Shown: positions 9,467 to 18,872 of the stretch, piece after piece
Layout of the letters: each line of letters begins with the position of its first letter
Numbering within the stretch: position 1 is the stretch's first letter
NCBI GenBank assembly: GCA_000783305.1
Contig: JROE01000002.1
Coordinates: forward strand, 868,001 to 932,000
Direction of reading: 5' to 3'
Length of the DNA: 64,000 nt
From: Sphingobacteriaceae bacterium DW12
GTDB lineage: Bacteria; Bacteroidota; Bacteroidia; Sphingobacteriales; Sphingobacteriaceae
Made by a program: the position numbers and the translations under genes
The notes under the pieces: model-generated
Seen by the model: only the letters and a program-made list of their open reading frames with translations
What the model was told of the DNA's origin: nothing
The model's database searches: none

Positions 9467-9484
9467 AGGCACGAGAATCATTAC

Positions 9485-12370
9485 ATGCAAAAAAGTATTA
9501 CATCCACGATAATAAGTGTCTTTCTTTTACTGAGTTTCGCAACAAAACTAATGGGGCAACAGCTCCCTAGGGTGGGGCATCCTTGGGTACAACAATATAC
9601 CAAATTCAATTATAACGCCGGTAACCAAAATTGGTCTTTGGCGACTGATTCAATGGGTATTATCTATGTAGGCAACGGAGACGGACTGTTACAATTTGAC
9701 GGACAGAGCTGGAATCTACATACTTTGCCCAATAAATCTACCGTGAGAGCGGTAACTATAGGTCTGGATCAAAAGATATACACAGGTGGGCTGGCCGAAT
9801 TTGGCTATTGGGAAAAGTCAAAAGCTGGAAAACTACGTTACAAAAGCCTGACCTCACTTGTGGATAAGGAAGCAATAAGCAAAGATGAAATCTGGAAAAT
9901 CATCCTAGATGGCAAAAGAGTAATCTTTCAGTCATTTGCTAGTTTGTATTGCTATGAAAATGGGAAAATGTCCCGGATTAGTGAACAAGGTAAACCCTTT
10001 CTATTCGCCTTCAAAGCAAATAATAGAATCTTCACCGAAATAATCCCAGACGGATTATTTGAATTGAAAGGTAGCACTTTGGTACCTTTACCGGGTAAAG
10101 AAAAACTAATTGGCCAAAATATACTATCTATACTTCCCCTTACGGAGCATTCGTTCTTAATAGGAACGGCCAAAGATGGATTATATCAATATGATAATCA
10201 AAATGGAATACAAAAATGGGAGAATGAAATCGATAATAGACTTAAAAACGCGCAACTTAACAATGGAATTAAGCTTTTAAATGACTATTATGCCTATGGG
10301 ACCATCTTAGATGGGATATTCATTCTGAATAAAAACGGACAACTCATCCAGCATATCAATAGACAAAATGGCCTGCAAAATAATACCATACTCTCATTAG
10401 CGATCGACCCTCAACATCAAATCTGGGCCGGGTTGGACAATGGGGTAGCCAGAATAGATGTGCAATCGCCCCTGTATTTTTACAGCGACAATTCTGGGAG
10501 TATTGGCATGATATACAGTGCCAAGATATACAATGGGAATTTGTATTTGGGGACCAACCAAGGATTGTTCTATAGCCAATGGTCGGACAATCACACACGA
10601 CGACCTCTGAATTTTAAGCTAATCAATGGCTCGCAGGGACAAGTTTGGGATTTAACAACCATCAATGGCGAACTGATTTGCGGTCATAATGACGGTACCT
10701 TTGTCGTATCGGGCGAGCAATTCCGTAAAATATCAAACCTAACGGGAGGATGGACCACGAAGCAGATAAAAGGGCATCCTACACTTTTGATCCAGGGAAA
10801 CTACACTGGTATTGCGATTTTCAAAAACCAAGATAACAACTGGAAACTATCCTGGAAAGTTCCAGATTTTGACCTACCGATCAATACGATAGAGCAGAAG
10901 TCTGAATTTCAATTCTGGATCAGTGGACCACAGGGGCTCAGTTTGATAAAGATGGACACTTCCTACAGTCACATCTTGCAAAAAAAATCTTACGGGACGA
11001 AAGAAGGACTTCCTTCCAATATGGGCAATTATGCCGCTAACCTCGATAATACAATCCTATTTTCAACGGATTCAGGCTTTTACAAATATGATGAGATTGC
11101 TGACAGCTTCTCTCCACATCAATTCTTAAACAAAGAGCTTGGGCCGTATGCTTACTCCAATAAGATAATACAGGCTTACCCACGGCAATATTGGTTCATC
11201 AACCAAACAAATATTGCGTATGTAGGTTTTCTTCCCAACGGAAAGTTGAAAATCGATTCGGCGAGTTTTGCGATTCTGAAAAACCAGATGATCAAATACT
11301 ATGAAAATATCAATAAGGTAAGCGCCGATTTATTTTTGATCAGCTTAGACAACGGCTTTGCACTTTACAATCCCCAATCCACTCTGCTAAAAAGGAATAA
11401 GACTCCTTCGCCTATAATCCAAGGAATCTTTAATACCACCAAAGAGGTCATACAGTTAGACCTTGTCGATGACGAACTGGAGATACCTTACACATCCAAT
11501 AATATACGGATACGCTTCGCTCTTCCCTGGTATAGCCAGAAAGCCATTAAATTTCAATATTTTCTGGATGGCTACTCAGAAGAGTGGTCCCACTGGTCTG
11601 AAGAATTCCAAAAGGATTTTACTAATCTACGAAATAGGAGCTATGTCTTTAAAGTAAGGGCGCTGTTGCCTGACGGCACCATTACGGGTGAAACGGAGCT
11701 AGCTTTCACTATCCTTCCTCCCTGGTATCTGAGCTGGTGGGCACTCTTTATATATTTCTTGATGCTACTAACCGCCGCACATTATACAAAAGTATGGTAT
11801 GAGAAAAAATTGGAGAAACATAGGGTATTGCTTCGAGACAAGTTGACGAGGCAACAAGAAGAAGCCATTAAAAGGGAAATAGAACAAACTGATAAGCAAT
11901 TGGTGCAATTGAAAAACGAGCAATTGGAGCACGAGCTGGCCAGCAAAAACAGAGAATTGGCCAACTCGGCCATGAACATCGTTTATAAAAACGAACTTCT
12001 AAACAACATCCACAACGAGTTGGTGGAACTAAAGGATAATGATGGCAAAAAATTGTCTAGCGAACATGTTAAAAAAATAAGTAAGATTATCGACGAAGCA
12101 TACAATGATGAGAGGGACTGGAATATTTTTGAAAAAAGCTTCAATGAAGCACATGAAAACTTCTTCAAGAAATTGAAGAAAAACTATCCAGCTTTGATAC
12201 CCAATGACCTCAAATTGTGCGCGTATCTCCGGATGAATATGAGCAGTAAAGAGATTGCTTCGCTCTTGAATATTACCACTCGCGGAGTAGAAATCAGACG
12301 TTATAGATTGCGAAAAAAACTAAACATTCCAACTGAAAAGAACCTCTCCGAATTCTTAATGGAGGTCTAA
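9485..12370 (+). CDS. Two-component propeller / Y_Y_Y / LuxR-type HTH membrane regulator of the PUL
   Basis: A 961-aa membrane-spanning regulator. Visible in order: a signal sequence ending near MGQQ; a large periplasmic sensor built of 'reg_prop' beta-propeller repeats (for example GIIYVGNGDGLLQFDG, HQIWAGLDNGVARID); a Y_Y_Y domain near 675-745 (FQYFLDGYSEEWSHWS); one transmembrane helix near 750-770; a charged coiled coil near 785-845; and a C-terminal helix-turn-helix ending MSSKEIASLLNITTRGVEI and RRYRLRKKL. There is no histidine kinase or receiver, so it is a single-chain SusR-like sensor, not a hybrid two-component protein. By family knowledge it binds an oligosaccharide in the periplasm and activates the neighbouring susCD operon. 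Start chosen at ATG 9485 from the promoter position. Confidence 0.88.
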   Translation: MQKSITSTIISVFLLLSFATKLMGQQLPRVGHPWVQQYTKFNYNAGNQNWSLATDSMGIIYVGNGDGLLQFDGQSWNLHTLPNKSTVRAVTIGLDQKIYTGGLAEFGYWEKSKAGKLRYKSLTSLVDKEAISKDEIWKIILDGKRVIFQSFASLYCYENGKMSRISEQGKPFLFAFKANNRIFTEIIPDGLFELKGSTLVPLPGKEKLIGQNILSILPLTEHSFLIGTAKDGLYQYDNQNGIQKWENEIDNRLKNAQLNNGIKLLNDYYAYGTILDGIFILNKNGQLIQHINRQNGLQNNTILSLAIDPQHQIWAGLDNGVARIDVQSPLYFYSDNSGSIGMIYSAKIYNGNLYLGTNQGLFYSQWSDNHTRRPLNFKLINGSQGQVWDLTTINGELICGHNDGTFVVSGEQFRKISNLTGGWTTKQIKGHPTLLIQGNYTGIAIFKNQDNNWKLSWKVPDFDLPINTIEQKSEFQFWISGPQGLSLIKMDTSYSHILQKKSYGTKEGLPSNMGNYAANLDNTILFSTDSGFYKYDEIADSFSPHQFLNKELGPYAYSNKIIQAYPRQYWFINQTNIAYVGFLPNGKLKIDSASFAILKNQMIKYYENINKVSADLFLISLDNGFALYNPQSTLLKRNKTPSPIIQGIFNTTKEVIQLDLVDDELEIPYTSNNIRIRFALPWYSQKAIKFQYFLDGYSEEWSHWSEEFQKDFTNLRNRSYVFKVRALLPDGTITGETELAFTILPPWYLSWWALFIYFLMLLTAAHYTKVWYEKKLEKHRVLLRDKLTRQQEEAIKREIEQTDKQLVQLKNEQLEHELASKNRELANSAMNIVYKNELLNNIHNELVELKDNDGKKLSSEHVKKISKIIDEAYNDERDWNIFEKSFNEAHENFFKKLKKNYPALIPNDLKLCAYLRMNMSSKEIASLLNITTRGVEIRRYRLRKKLNIPTEKNLSEFLMEV

Positions 12371-12736
12371 CGAACCTCCAAAAAACTACAACACTTCATA
12401 AAAAAAGATATTATCACTACATCATTACCTCACATCTCCATATGTGTAAAAACAACACTATGTAGTGTTATGTATATTGCCCCATAACACACATATAAAA
12501 CTGACTATCAAAACATTAATAATTTTTTTTTGTTAATATAATAATACACTAATTATTGGGTGTATTAATGTAGAGGTGTACAACATTGTATTTACACCCC
12601 ATACATCACATCTTTGTGAGATGTTTAGTGCAGTCCGAATGATTATAACAACCAGTTATGATGAGGAAAATTCGAAAAGCAAAAGGACTGACTAGACATT
12701 AATAAAACACATTTCATTATCTAACTAAACAAGCAC
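12371..12736 (+). promoter_or_regulatory. susC promoter region with several inverted repeats
   Basis: No gene in 366 bp. A good promoter is visible: TTG at 12586-12588, 20 nt, then CATCTTTG at 12609-12616 (one mismatch to TAnnTTTG), giving a leader of about 114 nt. Upstream are two clear dyads: AACACTA-TG-TAGTGTT (12454-12469) and GGTGTA-N12-TACACC (12575-12598), the latter overlapping the -33 element. These are candidate binding sites for the PUL regulator. In the leader, CAGTCC (12631-12636) can pair with GGACTG (12685-12690). Confidence 0.6.
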
Positions 12737-15700
12737 ATGAGGAACTTTTTTACTTATCTCATACTGGTCATTAGTTTGACACTGTCCTCACCCCTATTTG
12801 GACAGCAGACATCAGTACGAGGAAACGTCAAAGACGGCAGCACAGGACTAGCTATTGCGGGGGTGACAATTGCGGTCAAAGGGGGGACAACTGCTGCTCA
12901 AAGTAGCGATCAAGGAGACTTCACCATCCAGGCCAACCCTACAGATGTATTACAAATCAGATACCTGGGATACATTACACAAGACGTACCTATCAATAAT
13001 CAGACTTCAATCAATATCAGTTTGCTGCCCGATAGCGAAGCTTTGGAAGAAGTTGTAGTCATTGGTTACGGAACAGCTGCTAAACGAGACCTAACAGGAT
13101 CTATCGTATCTGTGAGTGGTAAGGATGTTGCAGACAAACCATCCCCTAATCCGATTTCTTCTATTCAAGGAAAAGTGGCCGGTGTCCAAATCACAAACAG
13201 TGGTGAGCCAGGCGCAGCTCCTAACGTCAAAATAAGAGGAACGAACTCCATCAATGGAGCATCTCCTTTGTATGTAGTTGATGGAATCCTGAATGATAAC
13301 ATTAATTTCTTGAATCCATCTGATATCGAATCCATGGAAATCTTGAAAGACCCTTCTTCTCTAGCCATATTCGGGGTACGTGGGGCCAACGGTGTAATCA
13401 TTATTTCCACTAAGTCGGCAAAACAGGGTGATCTAAATTTCAACTTCAACTCTACTTTGGGATTCAAAGATGTGAATCATCGCATGAAAATGACAGATGC
13501 CGAGGGCTTTAAGACATTATACAATGAACAATTGGAAAATGAAGGAGCTAGTCCTTTCGACTATACGAATTGGAATGGAAACACCAATTGGCAAGATCAA
13601 ATCTTCCAAAAGGGCATCTTAAACTACAACAACCTAAGTGTAAGTGGAGCTACAGAAAAGAATAAGTTTTACATGGGCTTGGGATATACAACAGAAGACG
13701 GGGTAGTCAAACATGAGGAATACAAGAAACTCACGATCAACATGAATGACGAATTGAAGATTACGGACAATTTCAAAGTAGGAATGAACTTCAGCGGTTA
13801 TAAGGCAAACTTGCCGCAAATCCAAAGTGGGCTTATCAATACAGCAATCATAGCGTCACCAGTAACGCCTATCTACAATGACATTTATGGCTTGTATTAC
13901 AACACGCCACCCTTCCAAACACCACAGATAAACTCGCCAATGGTAGGCTTGGAGCTCCGTAAAAATACGCGTATCAGTGACGAATATAGAGCTGTTGGAA
14001 GTGTATTTGCCGAATTGAGCTTCCTAGAGCATTTCACAGCAAAAGCGTCTTTCTTGTATGACTATGGATTCAACGGCATCAGAAGTTATACGCCTATCGT
14101 GGATGTGTATGATCCCAATATACAAGCTGATGATAAGACAAGTAGGTTAGTGCAGGCCACAGGTGTATCACAAGAGCAAAATACATTCAAAAAAGCGCAG
14201 AGCGATTGGCTTTTGACTTACAAGAATACTTGGGGCGACCATAACCTAACGGCAACCGCAGGTTTTACAACATATTATAGAGGATACGAGGGTATCATCA
14301 CAAATGTAGGCCAGGGAAAAGGTGATCCTATTCCGAATGACCCCCGTTTTTTCTATACGACTATGGGCGATCAATCCACTCGTTCTATTGGAGGATCGCA
14401 ATGGGAACGAGCTACATTATCCTACCTAGTGAGAGGCCTATATAATTATAAAGGTAGATATCTGTTGAACGGATCATTTAGAAGAGATGGATCATCTGCA
14501 TTTTTGGGATCGAATAGATGGCAAAACTCTGGAGCTATTGGTGCAGGTTGGATAGTATCTGAAGAACCCTTTATGCAGGACCAACAATTATTTGATAATT
14601 TGAAAATCAAAGGCTCTTGGGGTATCTTGGGTAATGAAAACACTGGCGATGGATACCGTTATCCTGTATACCCAACACTAGTGTCCGGTAGTTCAACGTC
14701 TTTTGGCGACAATATCTATCCCGCGCTATCACCGGCCTATTCTCCAGACCCTAACCTACGTTGGGAATCCGTACATTCTTGGGAAGCAGGTTTTGAAGCT
14801 AAGATGTTAAGAAACAGATTGAGTCTAGAGGCTGTCTACTACGACAAGAAGACCAAAGATATATTGGTAGAAGTCCCCGGAGTAAATGGCTTCTTACCGG
14901 TGTTGCGAAATGCTGGTGAAATCCAAAACAAGGGTTTCGAATTTTCGGCAGGTTGGAATCAAGACCTTACAGAAGATTTAAAGTTAGGTGTGAATGCTAA
15001 CTTGACCACACTTAACAACAAAGTACTGAATCTGGTCGATCAGGATTTTGCAATCTTAGCTGGTAACGGGGTATCTCGTACGATGTCGGGCCAACCAGTA
15101 GGCTACTTCTATGGGTTAAGAACAGATGGAGTCTACCAAAATCAAGCTGAGGTGGATGCCGGACCAAAGTCTGGATTGGGCCAAGCTTTTAGGCCTGGAG
15201 ATATTAGATATCTCGACAACAACAACGATGGAACCATCAATACCCAGGACAGAACAATCATCGGCAACCCAACACCGAATTTCATCTATGGCTTTGCAGT
15301 GAACTTGAGCTACAAAAACTTTGATATTGGTACCGAATTCATGGGTGTATCCGGCAATGAACTGATTCGGACTTGGAACAGAAACCAATATTCTACTTTC
15401 AATTTCTTAGAGGATCGCTTAGGAAGGTGGCATGGAGAAGGAACCTCTAACTTTGAACCCATCATGGACTCCAAAAGAACCAATAACCGGGAATTCTCTT
15501 CCTATTTCATCGAAGATGGAAGTTTCTTTCGCGTACGGAATATCCAATTAGGCTATAACTTTAGGAGAGAATCCCTCGAGAGGATAAAACTAAAATCTTT
15601 GCGATTGTTCCTGAATGCACAGAACCCATTTACGTTTTCTAACAATACCGGATTTACACCGGAAATCGGCGGAAGTGCAATAGCTGTAGGTGTGGACAAC

Positions 15701-15754
15701 GGAACTTATCCACTCCCAGCCATTTATACTGTAGGTGTCAATGTTAACTTTTAA
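12737..15754 (+). CDS. SusC/RagA family TonB-dependent outer-membrane transporter
   Basis: A 1005-aa outer-membrane importer for oligosaccharides. Signal peptide to about residue 22 (LFGQQ); an N-terminal carboxypeptidase-D-like domain near 26-95 (VRGNVKDGSTGLAIAGV); a TonB-box-like EEVVVIGYGT near 103-112; the plug domain with IQGKVAGVQI, IRGTNSINGASPLYVVDG and GANGVIIIST near 140-230; then the barrel with the late block GDIRYLDNNNDGTIN near 820 (calcium-binding-like Asp/Asn cluster). These are the standard SusC marks. It is followed 12 nt later by SusD and forms with it a TonB-energised 'pedal-bin' import complex. Expression is expected to depend on the regulator encoded upstream. Confidence 0.95.
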   Translation: MRNFFTYLILVISLTLSSPLFGQQTSVRGNVKDGSTGLAIAGVTIAVKGGTTAAQSSDQGDFTIQANPTDVLQIRYLGYITQDVPINNQTSINISLLPDSEALEEVVVIGYGTAAKRDLTGSIVSVSGKDVADKPSPNPISSIQGKVAGVQITNSGEPGAAPNVKIRGTNSINGASPLYVVDGILNDNINFLNPSDIESMEILKDPSSLAIFGVRGANGVIIISTKSAKQGDLNFNFNSTLGFKDVNHRMKMTDAEGFKTLYNEQLENEGASPFDYTNWNGNTNWQDQIFQKGILNYNNLSVSGATEKNKFYMGLGYTTEDGVVKHEEYKKLTINMNDELKITDNFKVGMNFSGYKANLPQIQSGLINTAIIASPVTPIYNDIYGLYYNTPPFQTPQINSPMVGLELRKNTRISDEYRAVGSVFAELSFLEHFTAKASFLYDYGFNGIRSYTPIVDVYDPNIQADDKTSRLVQATGVSQEQNTFKKAQSDWLLTYKNTWGDHNLTATAGFTTYYRGYEGIITNVGQGKGDPIPNDPRFFYTTMGDQSTRSIGGSQWERATLSYLVRGLYNYKGRYLLNGSFRRDGSSAFLGSNRWQNSGAIGAGWIVSEEPFMQDQQLFDNLKIKGSWGILGNENTGDGYRYPVYPTLVSGSSTSFGDNIYPALSPAYSPDPNLRWESVHSWEAGFEAKMLRNRLSLEAVYYDKKTKDILVEVPGVNGFLPVLRNAGEIQNKGFEFSAGWNQDLTEDLKLGVNANLTTLNNKVLNLVDQDFAILAGNGVSRTMSGQPVGYFYGLRTDGVYQNQAEVDAGPKSGLGQAFRPGDIRYLDNNNDGTINTQDRTIIGNPTPNFIYGFAVNLSYKNFDIGTEFMGVSGNELIRTWNRNQYSTFNFLEDRLGRWHGEGTSNFEPIMDSKRTNNREFSSYFIEDGSFFRVRNIQLGYNFRRESLERIKLKSLRLFLNAQNPFTFSNNTGFTPEIGGSAIAVGVDNGTYPLPAIYTVGVNVNF

Positions 15755-15766
15755 AAATAGAACGTG

Positions 15767-17260
15767 ATGAAAATGAATATCTCAACATATATATCGGCAA
15801 CCTTACTGGCCCTACTGGTGTTCAGCGGTTGCTCCAAAGATTTTTTGGACCGTAAGCCACTTGGTCAACTGACGGAAGAGGATTTACCTGCAGGCTCACT
15901 AGAAGGACAAATATTGGCCATCTATGCTGGGTTGAGGAGTGAAGGCACAAGCGGCCTTCCTTACCTAGGGGTCCACAATATGCGCTCGGATGATGCCGAG
16001 ATTGGTTCAAGTGTGGGTGACGAAGGTGGGTCGGCTCCAAATACGGACAATTTTCAATATACCACCAACTTTTGGTTGTGGGGCAACTATTGGACGGACC
16101 ATTATAAACTAATCGCTCTAACAAACATTGCACTTGAAACTGCGGATTCTATTGTTACCAAAGATGACCTAACGATGAGTTTGGAAGCGGAGGCAAAGTT
16201 CTTCAGAGCATGGGCCTATTTCAACCTGGTACGGGCTTTTGGCGAAGTACCGAAGATTGACTTTAGAGTACGCGACCAAAAAGAGGGCATCTTGCCTAAG
16301 TCGCCTATTGCGGACATTTATTCACTAATCGATGCGGACTTGGAATATGCTACCCAATATCTTCCCTTGAATTGGGAGGCTAGATATATAGGACGTATCA
16401 CAAAAGGAGCGGCTTTTGCCATGCAGGCTAAATCCTTTCTGGCTAGACAACAATATAGCAAAGCGCTTGCTGCCAGCCGTATGGTCATTAATTCAGGTCA
16501 ATACAACCTAAATGTACCTTATAATCAAATTTTTAGAGAATCCTCTGAAAATAGCAAAGAATCTGTTTTCGAAATACAAGCGTACTATGAACAAGGGCAA
16601 ACTAACTTGGGTATCACCTATGCGAGTAGACAGGGAGTAAGAGGATCAGGAAACATGAACCTAGGGTGGGGCTGGAATGTACCTAATGAACTCCTAGCGG
16701 ATGCATTCGAACCAGGAGATCCCAGAAAGGATGAAACCTTACTATATGCAGGACGGGTGAATACCCCCTACAGTGAGCTAATCCCGCCACCAACTGCAAC
16801 AGTACCTAGGCCATATTGGAACAAAAAGGCATACACCGACCCAGCTATTCGTTTGAGAACAGGGAGCTTGGGTGGTGATTGGTTTAACTTCCGCGTAATC
16901 CGATATGCAGATGTCGTATTGATGGCTGCAGAGGCTGCCAATGAAGTGGGTGAAGCCCAAGCAGCTCTCGATTATTTGGAGGAAGTAAGAGCCCGAGCCA
17001 GAGGCAGCAACACGACCATTTTGCCAAAGGTATCAACTACAGATCAAGAGGAGTTGAGACTTGCCATCAGACATGAGAGACAAGTGGAACTGGGTATGGA
17101 AAACGAAAGATTTTTTGACTTAATTCGTTGGAATATAGATGTCCAGACATTCAAAGATGCTGGCAAAACGAATTACCAGATTAGAAATAGATTCCTTCCT
17201 ATTCCTCAAAATGAGATAGACCGTTCTGGGGGTATTCTAATCCAAAATCCAAACTATTAA
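15767..17260 (+). CDS. SusD/RagB family nutrient-binding lipoprotein
   Basis: A surface lipoprotein that caps the SusC transporter and binds glycan. The N-terminus ends in a lipobox (VFSGC, then SKDFLDRKPLG, the usual SusD start). TPR-like helical parts include AEAKFFRAWAYFNLVRAFGEVP near 137-158 (given here as EAKFFRAWAYFNLVRAFG). The C-terminus has RYADVVLMAAEAANE, HERQVELGMENERFFDLIRW and FLPIPQNEIDRS, all conserved SusD blocks. Length about 497 aa is typical. A GTG at 15764 is an alternative start one codon upstream. It lies 12 nt after susC, and a strong terminator follows directly. No SusE/F or other surface glycan-binding gene comes after it. Confidence 0.95.
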   Translation: MKMNISTYISATLLALLVFSGCSKDFLDRKPLGQLTEEDLPAGSLEGQILAIYAGLRSEGTSGLPYLGVHNMRSDDAEIGSSVGDEGGSAPNTDNFQYTTNFWLWGNYWTDHYKLIALTNIALETADSIVTKDDLTMSLEAEAKFFRAWAYFNLVRAFGEVPKIDFRVRDQKEGILPKSPIADIYSLIDADLEYATQYLPLNWEARYIGRITKGAAFAMQAKSFLARQQYSKALAASRMVINSGQYNLNVPYNQIFRESSENSKESVFEIQAYYEQGQTNLGITYASRQGVRGSGNMNLGWGWNVPNELLADAFEPGDPRKDETLLYAGRVNTPYSELIPPPTATVPRPYWNKKAYTDPAIRLRTGSLGGDWFNFRVIRYADVVLMAAEAANEVGEAQAALDYLEEVRARARGSNTTILPKVSTTDQEELRLAIRHERQVELGMENERFFDLIRWNIDVQTFKDAGKTNYQIRNRFLPIPQNEIDRSGGILIQNPNY

Positions 17261-17270
17261 TGCGAGCGAG

Positions 17271-17304
17271 AAGAGTATGGACTTCCTGTCCGTACTCTTT
17301 TTTA
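17271..17304 (+). terminator. Terminator/attenuator between susD and the GH144 gene
   Basis: AAGAGTATGGAC (17271-17282), loop TTCCT, GTCCGTACTCTT (17288-17299), then T. A strong intrinsic terminator placed inside the PUL, likely lowering expression of the enzyme genes relative to susCD. Confidence 0.8.
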
Positions 17305-17341
17305 ACAATATTGTATTATAAAAATTAACACTTTTCTTATC

Positions 17342-18700
17342 TTGAAAACACTTATTTATACTTTTTTTATTCCGCTACTGATATTACAATCTTGTTTTTC
17401 AAACAAAGAACAGAAGACAGACACGCAAAGTGAGGCGAAAGACACATTAGCAACAGATTCACTTCTGACGTCAATTCAGAAACAGACTTTCCAATATTTC
17501 TGGGATGGCGCCGAACCGACTTCTGGAATGGCGCGCGAACGTATCCATATCGATGGGAACTACCCTCAAAATGATGAAAGTGTTATCACTGTTGGAGGAA
17601 GCGGATTTGGGATAATGGCTATCATCACCGGAATAGAACGTCAATTCATATCAAAAGACGAAGGTGCCCAGCGCTTAGGTCACATCATGGATTATTTAAG
17701 CAAAATGGATCGCTTCAAAGGCGCCTGGTCACATTGGTATTTTGGAGAGACTGGTAAAGCCAAATCTTTCAGCCAACAGGATGACGGAGCAGATATTGTC
17801 GAAACTGCATTCATGGCGCAATCCTTGATCGTGGTCAGAGAATACTACAAGAACGGAAATGCTGCTGAAAAAGCTATTGCCAACAAAGCAGACCAACTTT
17901 GGAAAGACATCGATTGGAACTTTTTCAGGAACGACAAAGATGTGCTGTATTGGCATTGGAGCCCAAAATATGGCTGGGGTATGAATCATTCTATTCAAGG
18001 GTATGATGAGTGTCTCATTGCCTATGTATTAGGCGCGTCCTCTCCTACTCACCCTATACCTGCCTCCACGTATCACAAAGGATGGGCAAGAGACGGTGCG
18101 ATTGTCACCGGCACCAAAAAATATGAAATTCCGTTGATACTAAAGCACAATGCTCCTAATAACGGCGTAGGTCCACTCTTTTGGGAGCACTATTCCTATT
18201 TGGGATTGGACCCTAAGGGATTGAAAGATCAGTATGCAAACTATTGGGACGTAGTAGTCAACCATACCAGGATAAACATCGCACACGCTCAGCAAAACCC
18301 AAAACAATATAAAGGATATGGAGTAGACAAAGGCTGGGGATTGACAGCCAGCTATTCCGTAAAAGGATATGATGCCCATCACCCAGACAATGATCATGGT
18401 GTTATCAGCCCTACTGCCGGACTTTCTTCGATGCCATATGCACCAAAGGAAAGTATTGCCTTGGCAAACTATCTTTATGGTCCTCTTCACGATAAAGTAT
18501 GGGGAAAATATGGCTTCTATGATGCATATAGCGAATCAGCGGATTGGTATCCGCAACGTTATCTAGCTATTGACCAAGGTCCGATAGTCGTCATGATTGA
18601 AAATTATAGAACAGGACTATTTTGGAAATTGTTCATGGGTGCTCCTGATGTCCAAAAAGGACTCAAAGACCTTGGCTTCGCAAGCCCTCATTTTCAGTAG
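17342..18700 (+). CDS. Glucoamylase-family (PF10091) lipoprotein, probable GH144 endo-beta-1,2-glucanase
   Basis: A 452-aa predicted lipoprotein (MKTLIYTF..., lipobox ILQSC with Cys18). The body is the alpha/alpha-barrel 'glucoamylase family' (PF10091): RERIHIDGNYPQNDESVITV near 66-85, GAWSHWYFGETGK near 127-139, QQDDGADIVETAFMAQ near 145-160, LYWHWSPKYGWGMNH near 202-216, and ADWYPQRYLAIDQGPIVVMI near the end. From family knowledge, such proteins in SusCD loci are GH144 endo-beta-1,2-glucanases first described in Chitinophaga; the acidic cluster Asp147, Asp148, Asp151 and Glu154 is a candidate active site. The start is TTG: it is the only in-frame start that includes the lipoprotein signal, since the next Met is at about residue 63. 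Linkage specificity is inferred, not shown. Confidence 0.8.
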   Translation: MKTLIYTFFIPLLILQSCFSNKEQKTDTQSEAKDTLATDSLLTSIQKQTFQYFWDGAEPTSGMARERIHIDGNYPQNDESVITVGGSGFGIMAIITGIERQFISKDEGAQRLGHIMDYLSKMDRFKGAWSHWYFGETGKAKSFSQQDDGADIVETAFMAQSLIVVREYYKNGNAAEKAIANKADQLWKDIDWNFFRNDKDVLYWHWSPKYGWGMNHSIQGYDECLIAYVLGASSPTHPIPASTYHKGWARDGAIVTGTKKYEIPLILKHNAPNNGVGPLFWEHYSYLGLDPKGLKDQYANYWDVVVNHTRINIAHAQQNPKQYKGYGVDKGWGLTASYSVKGYDAHHPDNDHGVISPTAGLSSMPYAPKESIALANYLYGPLHDKVWGKYGFYDAYSESADWYPQRYLAIDQGPIVVMIENYRTGLFWKLFMGAPDVQKGLKDLGFASPHFQ

Positions 18701-18737
18701 ACTTTTTAGTTTTCTAAGATTTCAATGAGACAGACTT

Positions 18738-18843
18738 ATGGAATATCCCTAGAATATAAGTTGCTCAAATGAAAGTGATAATGAAGCATCTTGGACCGCC
18801 GTCAAAATAAAAATTGGTTCATAATATGGTTTAGATATTCCAT
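18738..18843. repeat. 10-bp inverted repeat flanking 86 bp before the GH3 gene
   Basis: ATGGAATATC (18738-18747) is perfectly inverted as GATATTCCAT (18834-18843), in the 172-bp gap between the GH144 and GH3 genes. It could be a pair of regulator half-sites, a long hairpin or a decayed element. Confidence 0.4.
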
Positions 18844-18872
18844 ACACCCATAAAAAAAACAGATTACAACAT

